The position numbers were made by a program, and so were the translations under genes. The notes below the pieces were generated by a model. The model worked only from the letters and a program-made list of their open reading frames with translations. It did no database searches and was not told where the DNA came from. Source: Nymphaea colorata (taxonomy: Eukaryota > Streptophyta > Magnoliopsida > Nymphaeales > Nymphaeaceae). Taken from it: 64,000 nucleotides of DNA. This document shows positions 44,240 to 57,110 of the stretch, one piece after another (position 1 is the stretch's first letter; each line of letters starts with the position of its first letter). The stretch spans positions 3,711,500-3,775,499 of the forward strand of contig NC_045149.1 of assembly GCF_008831285.2 (NCBI RefSeq), given 5' to 3'.

Positions 44240-47200
44240 TTAGTGAGTTTGATGTGATTTTGGGTATGGATTGGTTATATGAACATTATGCCAATATAGA
44301 TTGTAGGAAGAAGCAGATACAGTTGTTGACTAATGAGATGCAACCTGTGGAATTCTATGCTCGTAAAGCTGGTGGAATTGATAAGATAATGGTGTCTACA
44401 TTGAAGGCTAAATGTTTGATAGATAATGGAAGTGTGGCTTTCTTGGTCAATGTGTTGACCAATGAGACTGAACCGGTGAGGTTACAGGATGTTGCTGTTG
44501 TGAGTGAGTACCCCGATGTGTTTCTTGAGGAACTGTCAAGTTTGCCTCCAACATGAGAAGTGGAATTCAAGATAGAGTTGTCACTAGGGACAACTCCTAT
44601 TTCTAAGGCACCCTACCATATGGCACCGACAAAGTTAGAAGAATTGAAGAAGCAATTGTAGGAGCTCTTAGATAAGGGCTTCATTCGACCTAGTGTGTTA
44701 CCGTGGGGAGCACCAGTATTGTTTGTTAACATGAAAGATGAGACGATGCGTTTGTGTATAGATTACCACATGTTGAATCAAGTCACCATCAAGAATAAGT
44801 ATCCGCTTTCAAGAATTGAAGACTTGCTTGATCAGCTTAAGAATGCAAATGTATTCTCCAATATCGATCTGATGACATGGTATCATCAACTCTTGATACG
44901 GGAGGAAGGTGTTACTAAGACTGCTTTTCAAACTAGATATGGGCACTATGAATTCAGGGTCATCATGCCTTTTGGGTTGATGAAAGCTCCCGCGGCGCTT
45001 ATGGACCTCATGAATCTGGTTTTTCAAGACTACATGGATCGACTTGTTATTGTTTTGTTGATAATATTCTGGTGTACTCAGATAGTGAGGCAGAACATAG
45101 AGATCACTTGAGAAATCTGTTGGGTCTTTTGCGCAAGCATAAACTTTATGCCAAATACTCAAAATGTGAATTTTGGCTAGAAAAGGAAAACTTTTTAGGT
45201 CATGTAATCTCGAAGGATGGAGTTTCCTTAGATCCGGTTAAGGTGTCGGCTGTACAGAAATGGAGGACGCCTTGTAGTGTAACTAATGTTAGAAGCTTTG
45301 GGATTGGCATGATACTATCAGAGGTTCATACAAGACTTTTCGAAAATAGCTATGCCCATGACTAAGCTATTAAGAAAATGAGTGAAGTTTGTTTGGAATG
45401 AAGAATGTGAGAAGAATTTTCAAACTTTGAAGGACAAACTTACTACTGCCCCTATTCTGATGCTTCCATCAGGTCATTCTAGTTTTGTAGTGTACACTGA
45501 TGCATCGGGAATCAACTACGGTTATATATTGATGCAACATGGTCGTGTGGTAGCTTATGCATCAAGATAGTTGAAGGTACATAAGCAACACTATCCCACT
45601 CATGATTTAGAGTTGGGAGCGGTTGTGTTTGCACTGAAGATTTGGAGACATTATCTCTATGGGGCAACATTTGAGGTGTTTACAGATCACAAGTCATTGA
45701 AGTACATATTCTCCTAAAAGGATCTAAATCTGAGGCAAAGAAGATAGGTTGAATACTTAAATGATTATGATTTCACAATATCATACCATCCAGGCAAGAC
45801 AAATGTGGTGGCTGATGCTTTGCGCAGACATGCTAAGACAACAATGTGCAGTATGTTGACTCGTTCATGAACATTGTTGCAAGATGTAATAGCCTGACAG
45901 CCTTACCTTTGTGACGAGAACAAAGCAATGATGACTGCCATTATACGACATCCTTTGATGGAAGAGCTTATATTGAAGCAAAAGGAAGATCCAGATTTTG
46001 CTTAGAACATGGAAGAATGTAAGAAGGTAGATTCTCTTTGGCATCAAGATGAAGATGGTTCATTGTGGTTTCGATGAAAATTGTGGGTCCCTAGAGATGA
46101 AAGGGTTAAGCGCCAGTTGCTTGATGAAACTCACAGATCTAAGTTTTCTATACATCCTGACAGTACAAAGATGTATTCAGGATATGAAAAGAAATTTCTG
46201 GTGGCTTGGAATGAAACGTCAAATTGCAAAATATGTAGCAAAGTGCTTAGTTTGCCAACAAGTCAAAGCAGAGCATCAATGGTCAGGGGGCTTGTTGCAA
46301 AGAATTGATATCCCAGTGTGGAAATGAGAAGACATCACAATGAATTTTGTGGTTGGTTTGCCTTACACTGGAAGACAACATGATGCCATATGTGTGATTG
46401 TGGATCGACTAACGAAGTCCGCTCATTTTCTGCCAATAAGAATTAGTCAGTCCTTAGCAAGTCTCGCAGAGTTATATATTGGTGAGATAGTGAGATTGCA
46501 TGGAGTGACAAAGTCCATCATCGCGGATCGAAATCCACGTTTTACCTCTAGGTTTTGGGAGCAATTGCAAAAGGCATTGAGTACAAGCTTAAGTTGAGCA
46601 CAACGTTCTACCCCCAAACTGATGGGCAATCTGGGAGGACCATTTAAACTTTAGAGGATATGTTGCATGTATGTGTCTTAGAGTGGAAAGGAGAATGAGA
46701 CAAACATGTGAAATTGGCAAAATTTGCATATAATAACAGCTACCACTCTAGTATTGGGATAACACCTTTTAAGGCTTTGTATGAAAGGCCGTGCAGATCT
46801 GCAGCTTGTTGGACCGATTTGGGTGATGGCAAGATTGAAAACCTTTTATTATTACAACACTACACCGACCAAGTGCAATTGATAAGAAAAAAGTTGTTGA
46901 CTGCTCAGAGTAGACAGAAAAGCTATGCCGACATTCGATGTAGAGAGTTGACTTTTGAGGTTGGTGATCATGTGTTCTTGAAGATTTTACCTACTAAAGG
47001 TGTTTTTCGATTTGGTGTTAAGGGAAAGTTGAGTCCGAGGTTCATTGGACCTTCTGAAAACTTAGAGAAGATTGGAGAGGTGGCATACAGATTGACACTA
47101 CCACCTAATTTGAGTCATGTTTATGATGTTTTCCATGTTTCCCTGCTTCGAAAGTACGTACGAGATCCAACGCATGTGATTGATTTTCAAGGTATTCAGG

Positions 47201-47400
47201 TGCAACATGATTTGACAATGAAATAAAAACCTATTAGAATTGTGGATCAAAAAGAGCAAGTGCTCCGTACGAAGAGAATTCTTTTAGTAAAAGTGAAATG
47301 ACAACACCATGGGTTGAAGGCGAGTACATGAGAACTCGAGGAGGATATGCGAAAGAAGTATCCACACTCGTTCTTGCATTGAGGTATGAGCTAAATTTTG
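44240..47400 (+). pseudogene. pol of Tekay element 2: PR end, RT, RNase H, integrase, chromodomain
   Basis: Protease tail DVILGMDWLYEHYANIDC (44254). [22 protein letters not shown] at 44755, and the catalytic box reads FVDN at 45054-45065 instead of FVDD, after a frameshift. RNase H: VVYTDASGINYGYILMQHGR (45495-45555). Integrase zinc region 46140-46280; core IVDRLTKSAHF, then ADRN where DRD-type residues are usual, then TDGQSGRT where TDGQSERT would carry the catalytic Glu. VFHVSLLRKYV near 47130; chromodomain remnant RIVDQKEQVLRTK...WELEEDMRKKYP to 47392. Multiple stops. Not functional. Confidence 0.88.
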
Positions 47401-47430
47401 AAGACGAAATTTCTTTTAAGGAGGGTAGGA

Positions 47431-50400
47431 TATAACACTCAACTCTTTTTGCAGGTGGGCTTGATCGAGTCCAGACCTGGACCCGAACCCACCCGCATGT
47501 GAGCCCGACGCGAGGGACTTCTTCTCCCTCGTCTCCCTCTTCGTTCCTTCCTCTGTGGCATGGCAAGAAGAAACAAGATGCAGGAGGAACAACCGACGGC
47601 AGAGGTTGTGGCTGTGATGACCTCTGGGCTGGCAGAGGAAGGACAACGGCGGCGGCGTTGCACCGGTAAACCCTCCCGACCTCTCTATCTCTCTACCTCT
47701 TTCTTCTTCTTTCCCCTAATTAGTTCTTCTTCTCCTCCCCTCACACGCCTACTCTCCCGTGCTATGCCCCTCTCTCTGCCTCTCCCACACACTCTCGCCC
47801 TCTCTCTCTATGCACCTCACTCTCTCCTTCCCCTTCCCGCCAGCTCTCACCCGCACGGTCCCTCTCCTTTGCTGCCCTCTCTTGTCTCTCTCCTTTTGTC
47901 TGACCCCTCTCTCTCAGTCTCTCATCTCTGTCAGCGCCCTCTCTCACTTGTTTTAAGCCTCCCACACAACTACCGTGGGCTTCTTCTAACGACAGACCCC
48001 TCTCCTAAACCACCTTTCCGTTGATTTTGACTTTTGGTGGCTATTGGATTGGATTTGCAACTAGGGGACACATCTTTCCCCTCATACCAGCGACTAGAAT
48101 GCATTGGTGGTGGCAACATTGAAGGATTTTGGCTGCTTGAGGATCACTTGAACTCGTGAGGTGGCTGCTGGAAGGATTGCAACAGTTTAGACTTTAAATT
48201 GGGGGTGAGCGAGGCTTAACCAAGCCTAAATCAACTATTATTTTCTATTGGAGCATGTATAATTATTGTTTGAGCATGCTATAATTTAGAATTTGATGTT
48301 TAGGGATGCATGTTAGCGACTTTGCTTTTTGAGGAAAGTTTAGGATTATGTTAGAGAAGCGATGATTCATGTATATATTGATCTTTTAAGGTTGAGGTGT
48401 TGATTTTCAAAGCAATGGGGAAGCATGGTAGAGATTGTGATGTTGTGGGGAAGATTTAGAACCGTCTTAGTGAGCACACGACACATGCTTTTGTGAACAG
48501 GTGTATCTTGGAGTTATTTGGGAAAAGCATACGTAAGTTGGATATGACTATGGAGTTGACGCCTCGACTAAAAAAGCAAATGAGAATGGAGTTGTGATGG
48601 ATTGATCGAAACAGTGAATTTCGACGTTTGGTGGCAATGTCTAGAGGTTAGGAGGAGGCCTATTGGAGGGCTTGTAGGTTGACACTACCCATCGACACCT
48701 TCTTGAGGTGATGACATGTGCCTCAATGATTTTGTGCTATGTTTGTTTGGATCGTAAAGGTAACTGGTATAAATCTTATCTTGTGGCTATGTCTTCAGGT
48801 ACACCGGCACGTCCCGTCGACCTTGAGTGACCAGTTTCGAAGCTCGAGACATTTTGAAGAGTCTTGTGGGCGCACGATAGGTATGACAACATTCCAGGCA
48901 AATCCCTGCCTAGGCAAATGTGTGTTCCTAGGATCGTGAGATCCTAGGATTGTGTTGTGATTGATTGATTGTTCTGTGAGTGAATGGGTGTATACATGAA
49001 AATGAATTGATATATGATATGGTTTGCTTTGAAAAGGTATTAGAAGCTTGTTTTGAAAATGTTACGCATTTGCATGTGCATGCTAGAATTGATAATTATT
49101 TAGGACAGATGATGTGGGGTATCGAGTCGAGTGTCTCCTCGACCCCAATTGTGTATTTGAAAACATTTTAGAATGATAACTACATAGGACAGCTACGAGC
49201 CAATCACAGATTGAGACTACTCTCTGTGGTTTGGCTAAGTTTTTCAAAGAGGTGATTGATGTGATAATTGATGTGACTGATGTGATAATTGATGTGACTG
49301 CTGTAATAATTGATGTGAAACTTGTGTTTTGTTGCATACACATTGCCACAGGCAATGATGCAAATGAATGAATTGGAGGGTAATTGTACCCGTATTGTAT
49401 GATGGCTAGCTATGACTGTTAATGTTATATGTAGACCTCGTGTGGAGGCAATTAGAGGTGTGGGTGCACACGTGAAGTGAACCAACCTCATGAGCTAGCC
49501 AGTCATTTTGTGAATGTGCATTTGTAATGATAATAATGAAAGAATAAGAGATGAGAGGCCAGTGGGTTGTGACAATGTGTTTGGGAGACGTCTCACTTTC
49601 GCCATTGGTCTTGCCTTTTCAGAACGTAGGCGGTGCAATGCCCCAGGGTGCTGTTGTGTGTTGTGCTTAGAGCCTTGGGCTCCCGCCTTCCTAACCTGGG
49701 TGTCCTAGGGAAAACTGAGTATCTCTCCTTGGAATTCACACATCCATGGATGAGTGCTCTACTATTGCAGCGGGTGAATGGATCCATAATGTTCTGGGCC
49801 ACCGCAGGGGTTGTCTCTCGGCTGTAGGCCGCCCGCGGTGTGCACGTACCTGTGTTTGCACCCACAGGATCTTTCAATTCACTAAAGTTAATGAAATGAA
49901 ATGTATATTATTGATATGCATGAGAATGTTATAAATGAAATGATATGTTTGTTCGTGCATTGTATGTGAATTGAAAACGTGTTACTGTGGCCATTGAGTG
50001 GCCTTTACATGTCGTGGTCTATGTTAGGGGCCTTCTTTGCAAATGATGTGGCTATGCCCTGACACGACATGATGATAGATTGTTTTTATGATTTTTCTCA
50101 TAATTGAGCCATACTTAAAAGGGTTTGGAATTTTCCTGGCTTGTTGTCATACTGCGAAGGCTAAGCCTTCTGTTGTTTCATTTTTCAGGTTTTGGTAGAC
50201 CAGTGGCAGCAGGTTGAGTAGATGACTTCACTCACATCCTACTAGGGAAGATTTGGGTCTTTTGTAGTGCTGGCATGTCTTATTTTGATTGTATTGATGT
50301 TTGTTTTTGTTAGACATCAATTATATGTTTTGGGACATTTTTGCGATATACTTAGATGTGATTTTGTATGAATCAAAGTTGTTATATGAATGAAAGTTCG

Positions 50401-50515
50401 CCCCATTGTTTTGAATGACATAGTTCCCTCTTTTGAATTGTTGTGTCGTCACACTTCAACACTTTTTGTTAGAAAAAAAAATGTGTCTGAGGGTCAAAAA
50501 GGTTGGGGTGTGACA
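47431..50515 (+). repeat. 3' LTR of Tekay element 2
   Basis: 3,085 bp, begins TATAACACTC and ends GGTGTGACA. It faces the left LTR of element 1 across a 246-bp gap in inverted orientation. Confidence 0.9.
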
Positions 50516-50761
50516 TCTGCCTATTTCGAATATAATTGATTTTCATGAAGATTTAACTCATGAATGAGCAATATAGCACAAAAATACAAGTTTTGACATA
50601 AGCATTTTCAAACCACATGAGGGAAGCATGAATTTTTTACGCCAAAGTTTAGTCATGCATTGAAAGTTCTAGAGAATTGTTCACTCTCTAGAGGGTATAA
50701 AAAGGGATTGAACCCCCCAGCCCCAACTACACACGATTTCTCAAATAAGGTTGTTGAGTAC
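50516..50761 (+). mobile_element. Old LTR-like element copy B, left fragment with TATA box
   Basis: Spacer between the two Tekay elements. AAGTTTAGTCATGCATTGA, AGAGAATT and GGTATAAAAAGGG (about 50694-50706) match the promoter block of copy A at 17060-17115. The sequence resumes after element 1 at 60640. The first five and last five bases are the target duplications of elements 2 and 1. Confidence 0.65.
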
Positions 50762-53700
50762 TGTCACACCCCATCCCTTTGACCTGAAAGAACTTTTTAA
50801 AAAAAAAAACATAAAATATTGAGGTGCGACAACACAACGATTCCAAAGGAAATGAGTTATGCAATTCAAAACAATGAGATAAATTTCATTTATATAACAA
50901 TTTTCAGTTCATATAAAAATCACATCATACTTCTCCATGATACATATGACAAAAATACCCCCAAATCACAACATTGATGTCTAACAAAAACAAGACATCA
51001 ATATGACCAAAACAAGATGTGTTGACTCTACAATAGTCCTAAAACCTTCCCAGCAGGATGTGAGTAGAGTCATCTAATCAACCTGCAGCCCCGGGTCTGC
51101 CAAAACCTAAAAAAGAAAGACAACTGAATGCTTAGCCTTCGCAGTATGGCAACAAACTAGATAAATCCCTAACCTTATAAAGGAAGAGCCCAAATATGAG
51201 ATATAACAAATATGAAAGTAAATCACTATCATGTCGTGGCATGGCACATATTCGCATGACTTGTTATGGAAGCTCCTCACATATACCACGACATGTAAAG
51301 GACACTCAATGACCACAATAGCACATTCATTAGTCACATGCAATTCATGTATGAACACATCATTCAAATCACTTCATTCACACACACTTCATTCACATTG
51401 TTTTCATTTACATTAGTTTTAGTGAATTGACAGTTCCTGTGGGTGCATGCACAGGCACAGGCACACCGCGGGTGGCCTACAGCCGGGAGACAACCCCCGT
51501 GGTGGCTCGAAATGATATGGATCCATTCATGTTGCAGTGGAATAGCACTCGTCTATGGATGTGTGAATTAGAGATACTCATCCTTCCTTAGGACACCGAG
51601 TTTGGGAAGACAGAAGCTCAATGCTCCAAGCACATCACACAACAATACCCTGGGGCCTTGCACCGCCTGTGCTTCGAACATGCGAGACTAGTGGCGAAGG
51701 CGGGACATCTCTCAAACACATTGCCACAACCCATTGGCCTCTCATCTCTTATTCTTTTTTACTTATCATTATGATTGTACATTCACAAAATGGCCGGCTA
51801 GATCAAGAGGTTGGTTCACTTCATGAGTGCACCCACACCTCCAATTGCCTCCACACGAGGGCTACACATATAGTTAATATTCTTAGCTAGTCGTCATAGA
51901 ATTACAAGTACAATTACCTTTCAATTTCATTCATTTGTATTCATGCTCACGACAATGCATGTGCAACATATCACAACATTCATATTAATCACACACATCA
52001 ATCATATATTTCAAAACTTAGCCAAACCACAGAGAGTGGTCTCGATCTGTGATTGGCTCGTAGCTGTCCTATGCAATTATCATTCTAGGATGTTTTTTAA
52101 TGCACATTTGGGGTTGAGGAGATACTCGACTCGATGCCCCACCTCATCTGTCCTAAGTAGTTATCAATTCTAGCATGCACATGTAATTGCGTAGTAATTT
52201 TCAAAACAAAACTTATAATGATTTTCAAAACAAAATTTATTTCATAACAAATCAATCACATGCATACATATACTCATTCACAACACAGTCATAGGATCCA
52301 ACGATCCTAAAAACACACATTCAAAGATTAGCTCCGGGCAGGGATTTGCCTAGAATGCCACCATACCTATCCCGCGTCGCCAAAATTTCCTAAAATGCCT
52401 CAAGCTTCGAAACACGTTGCTTAAGGTTTACTTGACGTGCCCGGTGTACCTGCAAACATAAGCAAGTGATAAATTCTCTACTCGTTCAGTTTTACAATCT
52501 ATATAAGTATAAAATACAATAATTGAGGCATAGGTCATCGCCTCCAGAGGGTGTCGACAGGTAGTGTCGACCCACAAAGCCTTCCAATAGGCCTCTTCTT
52601 GTGACCAAGCGACTTATGTTCCGAGCTTTTGATTCAACCAATCCCTAATACGTTTCTCCCTTGCTTTCTTAGTTGAGATGTTTTCCCCAAACTTAAACTT
52701 CCCAACTTACATGTTCTTTCCCTACTAACGCAACGATATACACATTCACAATAGCATGCACCACATGTTCTCGAAAATGGTTCTAAATCTTCTTAACCAC
52801 ATCAAATCTCTACCATGTTTCCTAATCTCTACCATGTTTCTTAATTGCTTCAAAAATTAACCCATCATGCTAGATGGACAATTATACATGTAGATCCTTG
52901 TCTTTCTCAAAATAGTCATCAACTTTCCTCAAAATAGCAACATCGCTAATATGTATTCCAAATCATCGAATAACGAGTCTACCATGCTCAAATAATAATT
53001 ATACATGCACTAACAACAAATTTTTGATAATTTAAGCTCGATTAGGCCTCGCCCACCCCAATCTTAGAGTCCAAACTATTGTAGTGTTCCCGACAGCCAC
53101 CTCAAATTCTCGATTGATCCCCAATGGCTAAAATCATTCAATGTTGTCACCACCAACGCCTTCTATTCACTGTTATGAAGAGAAAAACGCATCCCCAAGC
53201 TGCAATCTGATCAAACAGCCACAAAAATAGTAAAAAAGAGAGCAAAAAAGAATGCAAGAGGAGAGTCTGCCATTAGAAGAAGGCATTGGGCTGTGAGAAT
53301 GAGGTTCAGTTGAGGGAGACTCATGCACGGTTAGGAAGAGCCAACAATCGGGCATGGAAAAAAGAGATATGCGAGAGGGAGAGTGCCGAGAGAGTGAGAT
53401 GAGGAAGCGAACAAAGAGAGATGGGAGAGGGTTGTGCAGTGGAGTGAGGTTGTAGATACAGAGGGGAGACAGGCAAAGAGAGTTCAGACAGACAAAGAGG
53501 GCGAAAGAGTGAGAGTGGCGAAGGAGGGGGACAACACAGAGAGAGAGAGAGAGAGAGAGAGGAGACAAATGAGATGGGGAGAGAGCTGCGAGTGTGGAGA
53601 GAGAGAGAGAGAGAAGAGACAAACAGAGAGAGTAAGAGAGACCGAAAAGAGAGATGCGAGTGAGGAGCGCGGGAGAAAGAGGGGGATTCGATAGAGAAGA

Positions 53701-54002
53701 ATCAGGACTGAGGGAGAGGCATTGGAAGAAAAAAAACAGCGAGAGAGGGAAGAGGAGAAGAAAAAGAGACAGAGAGAGACCAGCGTTGCTCACCTGTGCG
53801 CCGCCACCGTTCACCCCATTGCTGCTATTCGTTCTGCCTCCTGTTCCTCTACGTCCTGCTTCACACCCACGAGATGAGGGAGCGACGAAGGATATGAAGA
53901 GGGAGATGAGGAAGCGGAACACATGGGACTTTCACGCGATGGGTTTGGGTTCGGGTCTGGATCCCAATCCAAATCCAACCTGCTAAAAAGAATAACGTTA
54001 CA
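50762..54002 (-). repeat. 3' LTR of Tekay element 1 (long form)
   Basis: 3,241 bp. Contains GA/CT-rich segments (53520-53770) that generate a 249-codon low-complexity frame without meaning. It is about 1.5 kb longer than the partner LTR. Confidence 0.88.
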
Positions 54003-54039
54003 TCCTACCCTCCTTAAATAAAATTTCGTCCTTGAAATT

Positions 54040-57000
54040 TAGAACATACCTCACGATGAAAATAGATGTGGATACTTTTTTCGCATATCCTTATCGAGTT
54101 CCCATGTGCTCTCCTTCAACCCTTGCTGTTGCCATTCAACTCTTACTAGAGGAATTCTCTTAGTATGGAGCACTTGCTCTCTTTGATCCACAATTCTAAT
54201 AGACTTTTCGTCTATTGTCAAATCATCTTGTACCTAAATACTTCGAAAGTCAATCACATGTGTATGATTCAGTACATACTTTCGAAGCATGAAAATATGA
54301 AAAACGACATGAACATGACTCAAATTAGGTGATAGTGCCAATCTGTATGCCACATCTCTGATCTTCTCTAATATCTCAAAAGGTCCAATGAACCTCGAAC
54401 TCAACTTTTCCTTAATACCGAATCGAAAAACGCCTTTAGTAGGTAAAATTTTCAAGAACACATGATCACAAACCTCAAAAGCCAACTCTCTACGAAGAAT
54501 ATCGGCATAACTTTTCAGTCTACTTTGAGCGTAAACAACTTTTTTCTTATCAATTGTACTTGGTCGATGTAATGTTGCAATACCAAAGAGTTTTCGATCT
54601 TGCCATCACCCAATTCAATCCAACACATTGGCAATCTGCATGGCCTCCCATACAAGACCTCAAATGGTGCCATCCCAATGCTAGAATGGTAACTGTTGTT
54701 ATATGTAAACTCTGTCAATTTTACATATTTATTTATCTCATTTTTCTTTTCAGTCCAAAACACAAGCACGTAACATGTCCTCTAAGGTCTGGACAGTTCT
54801 CTCAGATTGCCTATCAGTTTGACAATGGAACGCTGTACTGAGATTAAGTTTGGTACCCAATGCCTTCTGCAATTGCCTCCAAAACCTAGAGGTAAAAACA
54901 TAGATCTTGATCCGCAATAATAGACTTTGGCACTCCATACAATCTAACTATTTCGCCAATATATAACTCTGAAAGACTTGCCAATGATTGACTGATTCTG
55001 ATTGGCAGAAAATGTGCGGACTTTGTAAGTCGATCAACAATCACCCATATGGCATCATGTTGTCTTCTGGTGTGAGGCAAACCCACCACAAAATCCATTG
55101 TAATGTCCTTCCGTTTCCACACTAGAATATCTATTCTCTGCAACAAGCCTCGTAGTTGCCGATGTTCTGCTTTGAGCCATTGACAAACTAAACATTTTGC
55201 TACATATTTTGTAATTTCACGCTTCACTCTAGGCCACTAGAAATTTCGTTTCATATCCTGAAACATCATTGTACTGGCATGGTGTATAGCAAATTTGGAT
55301 TTGTGAGCTTCATCAAGCAACTGATGCTTCACCCCTTCATCTTTAAGAACCCACAATCTTTGTCGAAACCACAATGAACCATCTTCATCTTGATACCAAA
55401 GAGAATATGCCTTTTTACTTTCTTCTATGTTTTTACAAAATCAAGATCCTCCTTTTGCTTTAACATAAGCTCTTCTAACAGAGGATGTGTATCAATGCAG
55501 TCATTGTTGCTTTGTTCTCATCACAAACATGATGCTGCCATGCTATCACATCTTGCAACAATGTCCAAGAATGAGTCAACATACTGCACATCGTTGCCTT
55601 AGTATGTCTGCTCAAAGCATCAGCTACCACATTCGCTTTTCTCAAATGATATGATATTTTGAAATATTGAATCTATCTTCTTTGTCTCAAATTGAGATCC
55701 TTTTGGGATAATATGTACTTTAATGACTTGTGGTCTGTAAACACCTCAAATATTACCCCATAGAGATAGTGTCTCCATATCTTCAGTGTGAACACTACCG
55801 CTCCCAATTCTAAATCATGAGATGGATAGTGTTTGTCATGTGACTTCAATTGTCTTGACGCATAATCCACTACACGACCATATTGCATCAATACGCAACC
55901 ATAACCAATTCTCGATACATCGGTGTACACCACAAATCCAGAATGACCCGATGGAAGCGTGAAAATAGGGGCAGTGGTAAGCTTGTCATTCAAAGTTTGG
56001 AAACTCTTTTCGCACTCCTCATTCCCAACAAACTTCACTCCTTTTCTTAATAGCTTAGTCATAGGCGTAGTTATTTTCGAAAAGTCTCGTATAAGCCTAT
56101 GATAGTATCCTGCCAATCCCAAAAAACTTCTAACCTCAGTTATGCTGCATGGCATCCTCTAGTCCCGTACAACTGACACCTTAACCGGATCGATGGAAAT
56201 TCCGTCATTCAAGATCACATGATCAATAAAGTTTACCTTCTCTAGCCAAAATTCACATTTTGAGTACTTGACATATAACTTATACTTGCGCAAAATACAC
56301 AACACACTCCTTAAATGATCTCTGTGTTCTGCCTTACTATCTGAGTACACTAAAATATCGTTCACAAAAACAATAACAAACCGATCCAAGTAGTCTTGAA
56401 AAACCTGATTCAAAAGGTCCATAAATGCTGCAGAAGCATTGGTCAACCAAAAAGGCATGACCCTGAATTCATAGTGCCCATATCTAGTTCGAAAGACGGT
56501 CTTAGCAACATCTTCTTCCGTATCAAAAGTTGATGATAACCAGTTCTCAGATCAATCTTGGAGAATACCTTTGCATTCTTGAGTTGACCAAACAAGTCTT
56601 TAATTCTAGGAAGCAGATACTTATTCTTGATGGTGACTTGATTCAACATGCAGTAATTTATACACAAGCACATTGTTCCATCTTTTTTTTAACAAACAAT
56701 ACAGGTGCTCCCCAAAGTAACACACTAGGTCGAATGAAGCTCTTATCTAAGAGGTCATGCAATTGCTTCTTCAATTCATCTAACTCTGTCGGTGCCATTT
56801 GGTATATTTCCTTAGAAATAGTTGTTGTCTCTGGTAACAACTCTTTCTTGAATTCAACTTCTCGTGTTGGAGGCAAACTTGATAGCTCTTCAAGGAACAC
56901 ATCAGGGTACTCACTCACAATGGCAACATCCTGTAATTTCACCGACTCAGTCTCACTGGTGAACACATTGACCAAGAATGCAACACTCTTTTTTTTCTAA

Positions 57001-57110
57001 CAATCATTTAACCTTTAGTGCAGACACCATTATCTTATTAGTTCGACTGACTTTATGAGCTTGGAATTCCATTGGTTGCATCTCATGAGTCAATAATTGT
57101 GTTTGCTTCT
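54040..57110 (-). pseudogene. pol of Tekay element 1: RT, RNase H, integrase, chromodomain
   Basis: Minus strand. RT around 57000-56160, with [39 protein letters not shown] and a catalytic box [10 protein letters not shown] where FVDDILVYSD is usual. RNase H about 56155-55600: [46 protein letters not shown]...DHKSLKY. Integrase about 55560-54510: zinc region, MDFVVGLPHTRRQHDAIWVI, VDRLTKSAHFLPI, and YNNSYHSSIGMAPFEVLYGR. Then VFHIFMLRKYV and a well-kept chromodomain (54230-54060: RIVDQREQVLHTKRIPLV, WQQQGLKESTWELDKDM, RKKYPHLF). Several frameshifts. Confidence 0.88.

Larger units (their letters stand above)
40432..50515 (+). mobile_element. Tekay/Del-type chromovirus LTR retrotransposon 2 (gag-PR deleted)
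   Basis: 10,084 bp with a perfect 5-bp duplication TCTGC (40427-40431, 50516-50520). LTRs: 40432-43469 and 47431-50515, alike along their whole length by eye; the 3' LTR starts TATAAC instead of TGTAAC. The primer site at 43470-43490 (TTTTAGTATTAGAGCTATGG) is a decayed initiator-Met site; the polypurine tract AAGGAGGGTAGGA is at 47418-47430. Interior order is a short gag piece, end of protease, RT, RNase H, integrase, chromodomain. It is on the strand opposite to element 1 and only 246 bp away from it. Confidence 0.93.

Noticed and set aside
53173-53922. 249-codon minus-strand frame
   Set aside because: Lies inside the LTR of Tekay element 1 and comes from GA/CT-rich low-complexity sequence; no domain.
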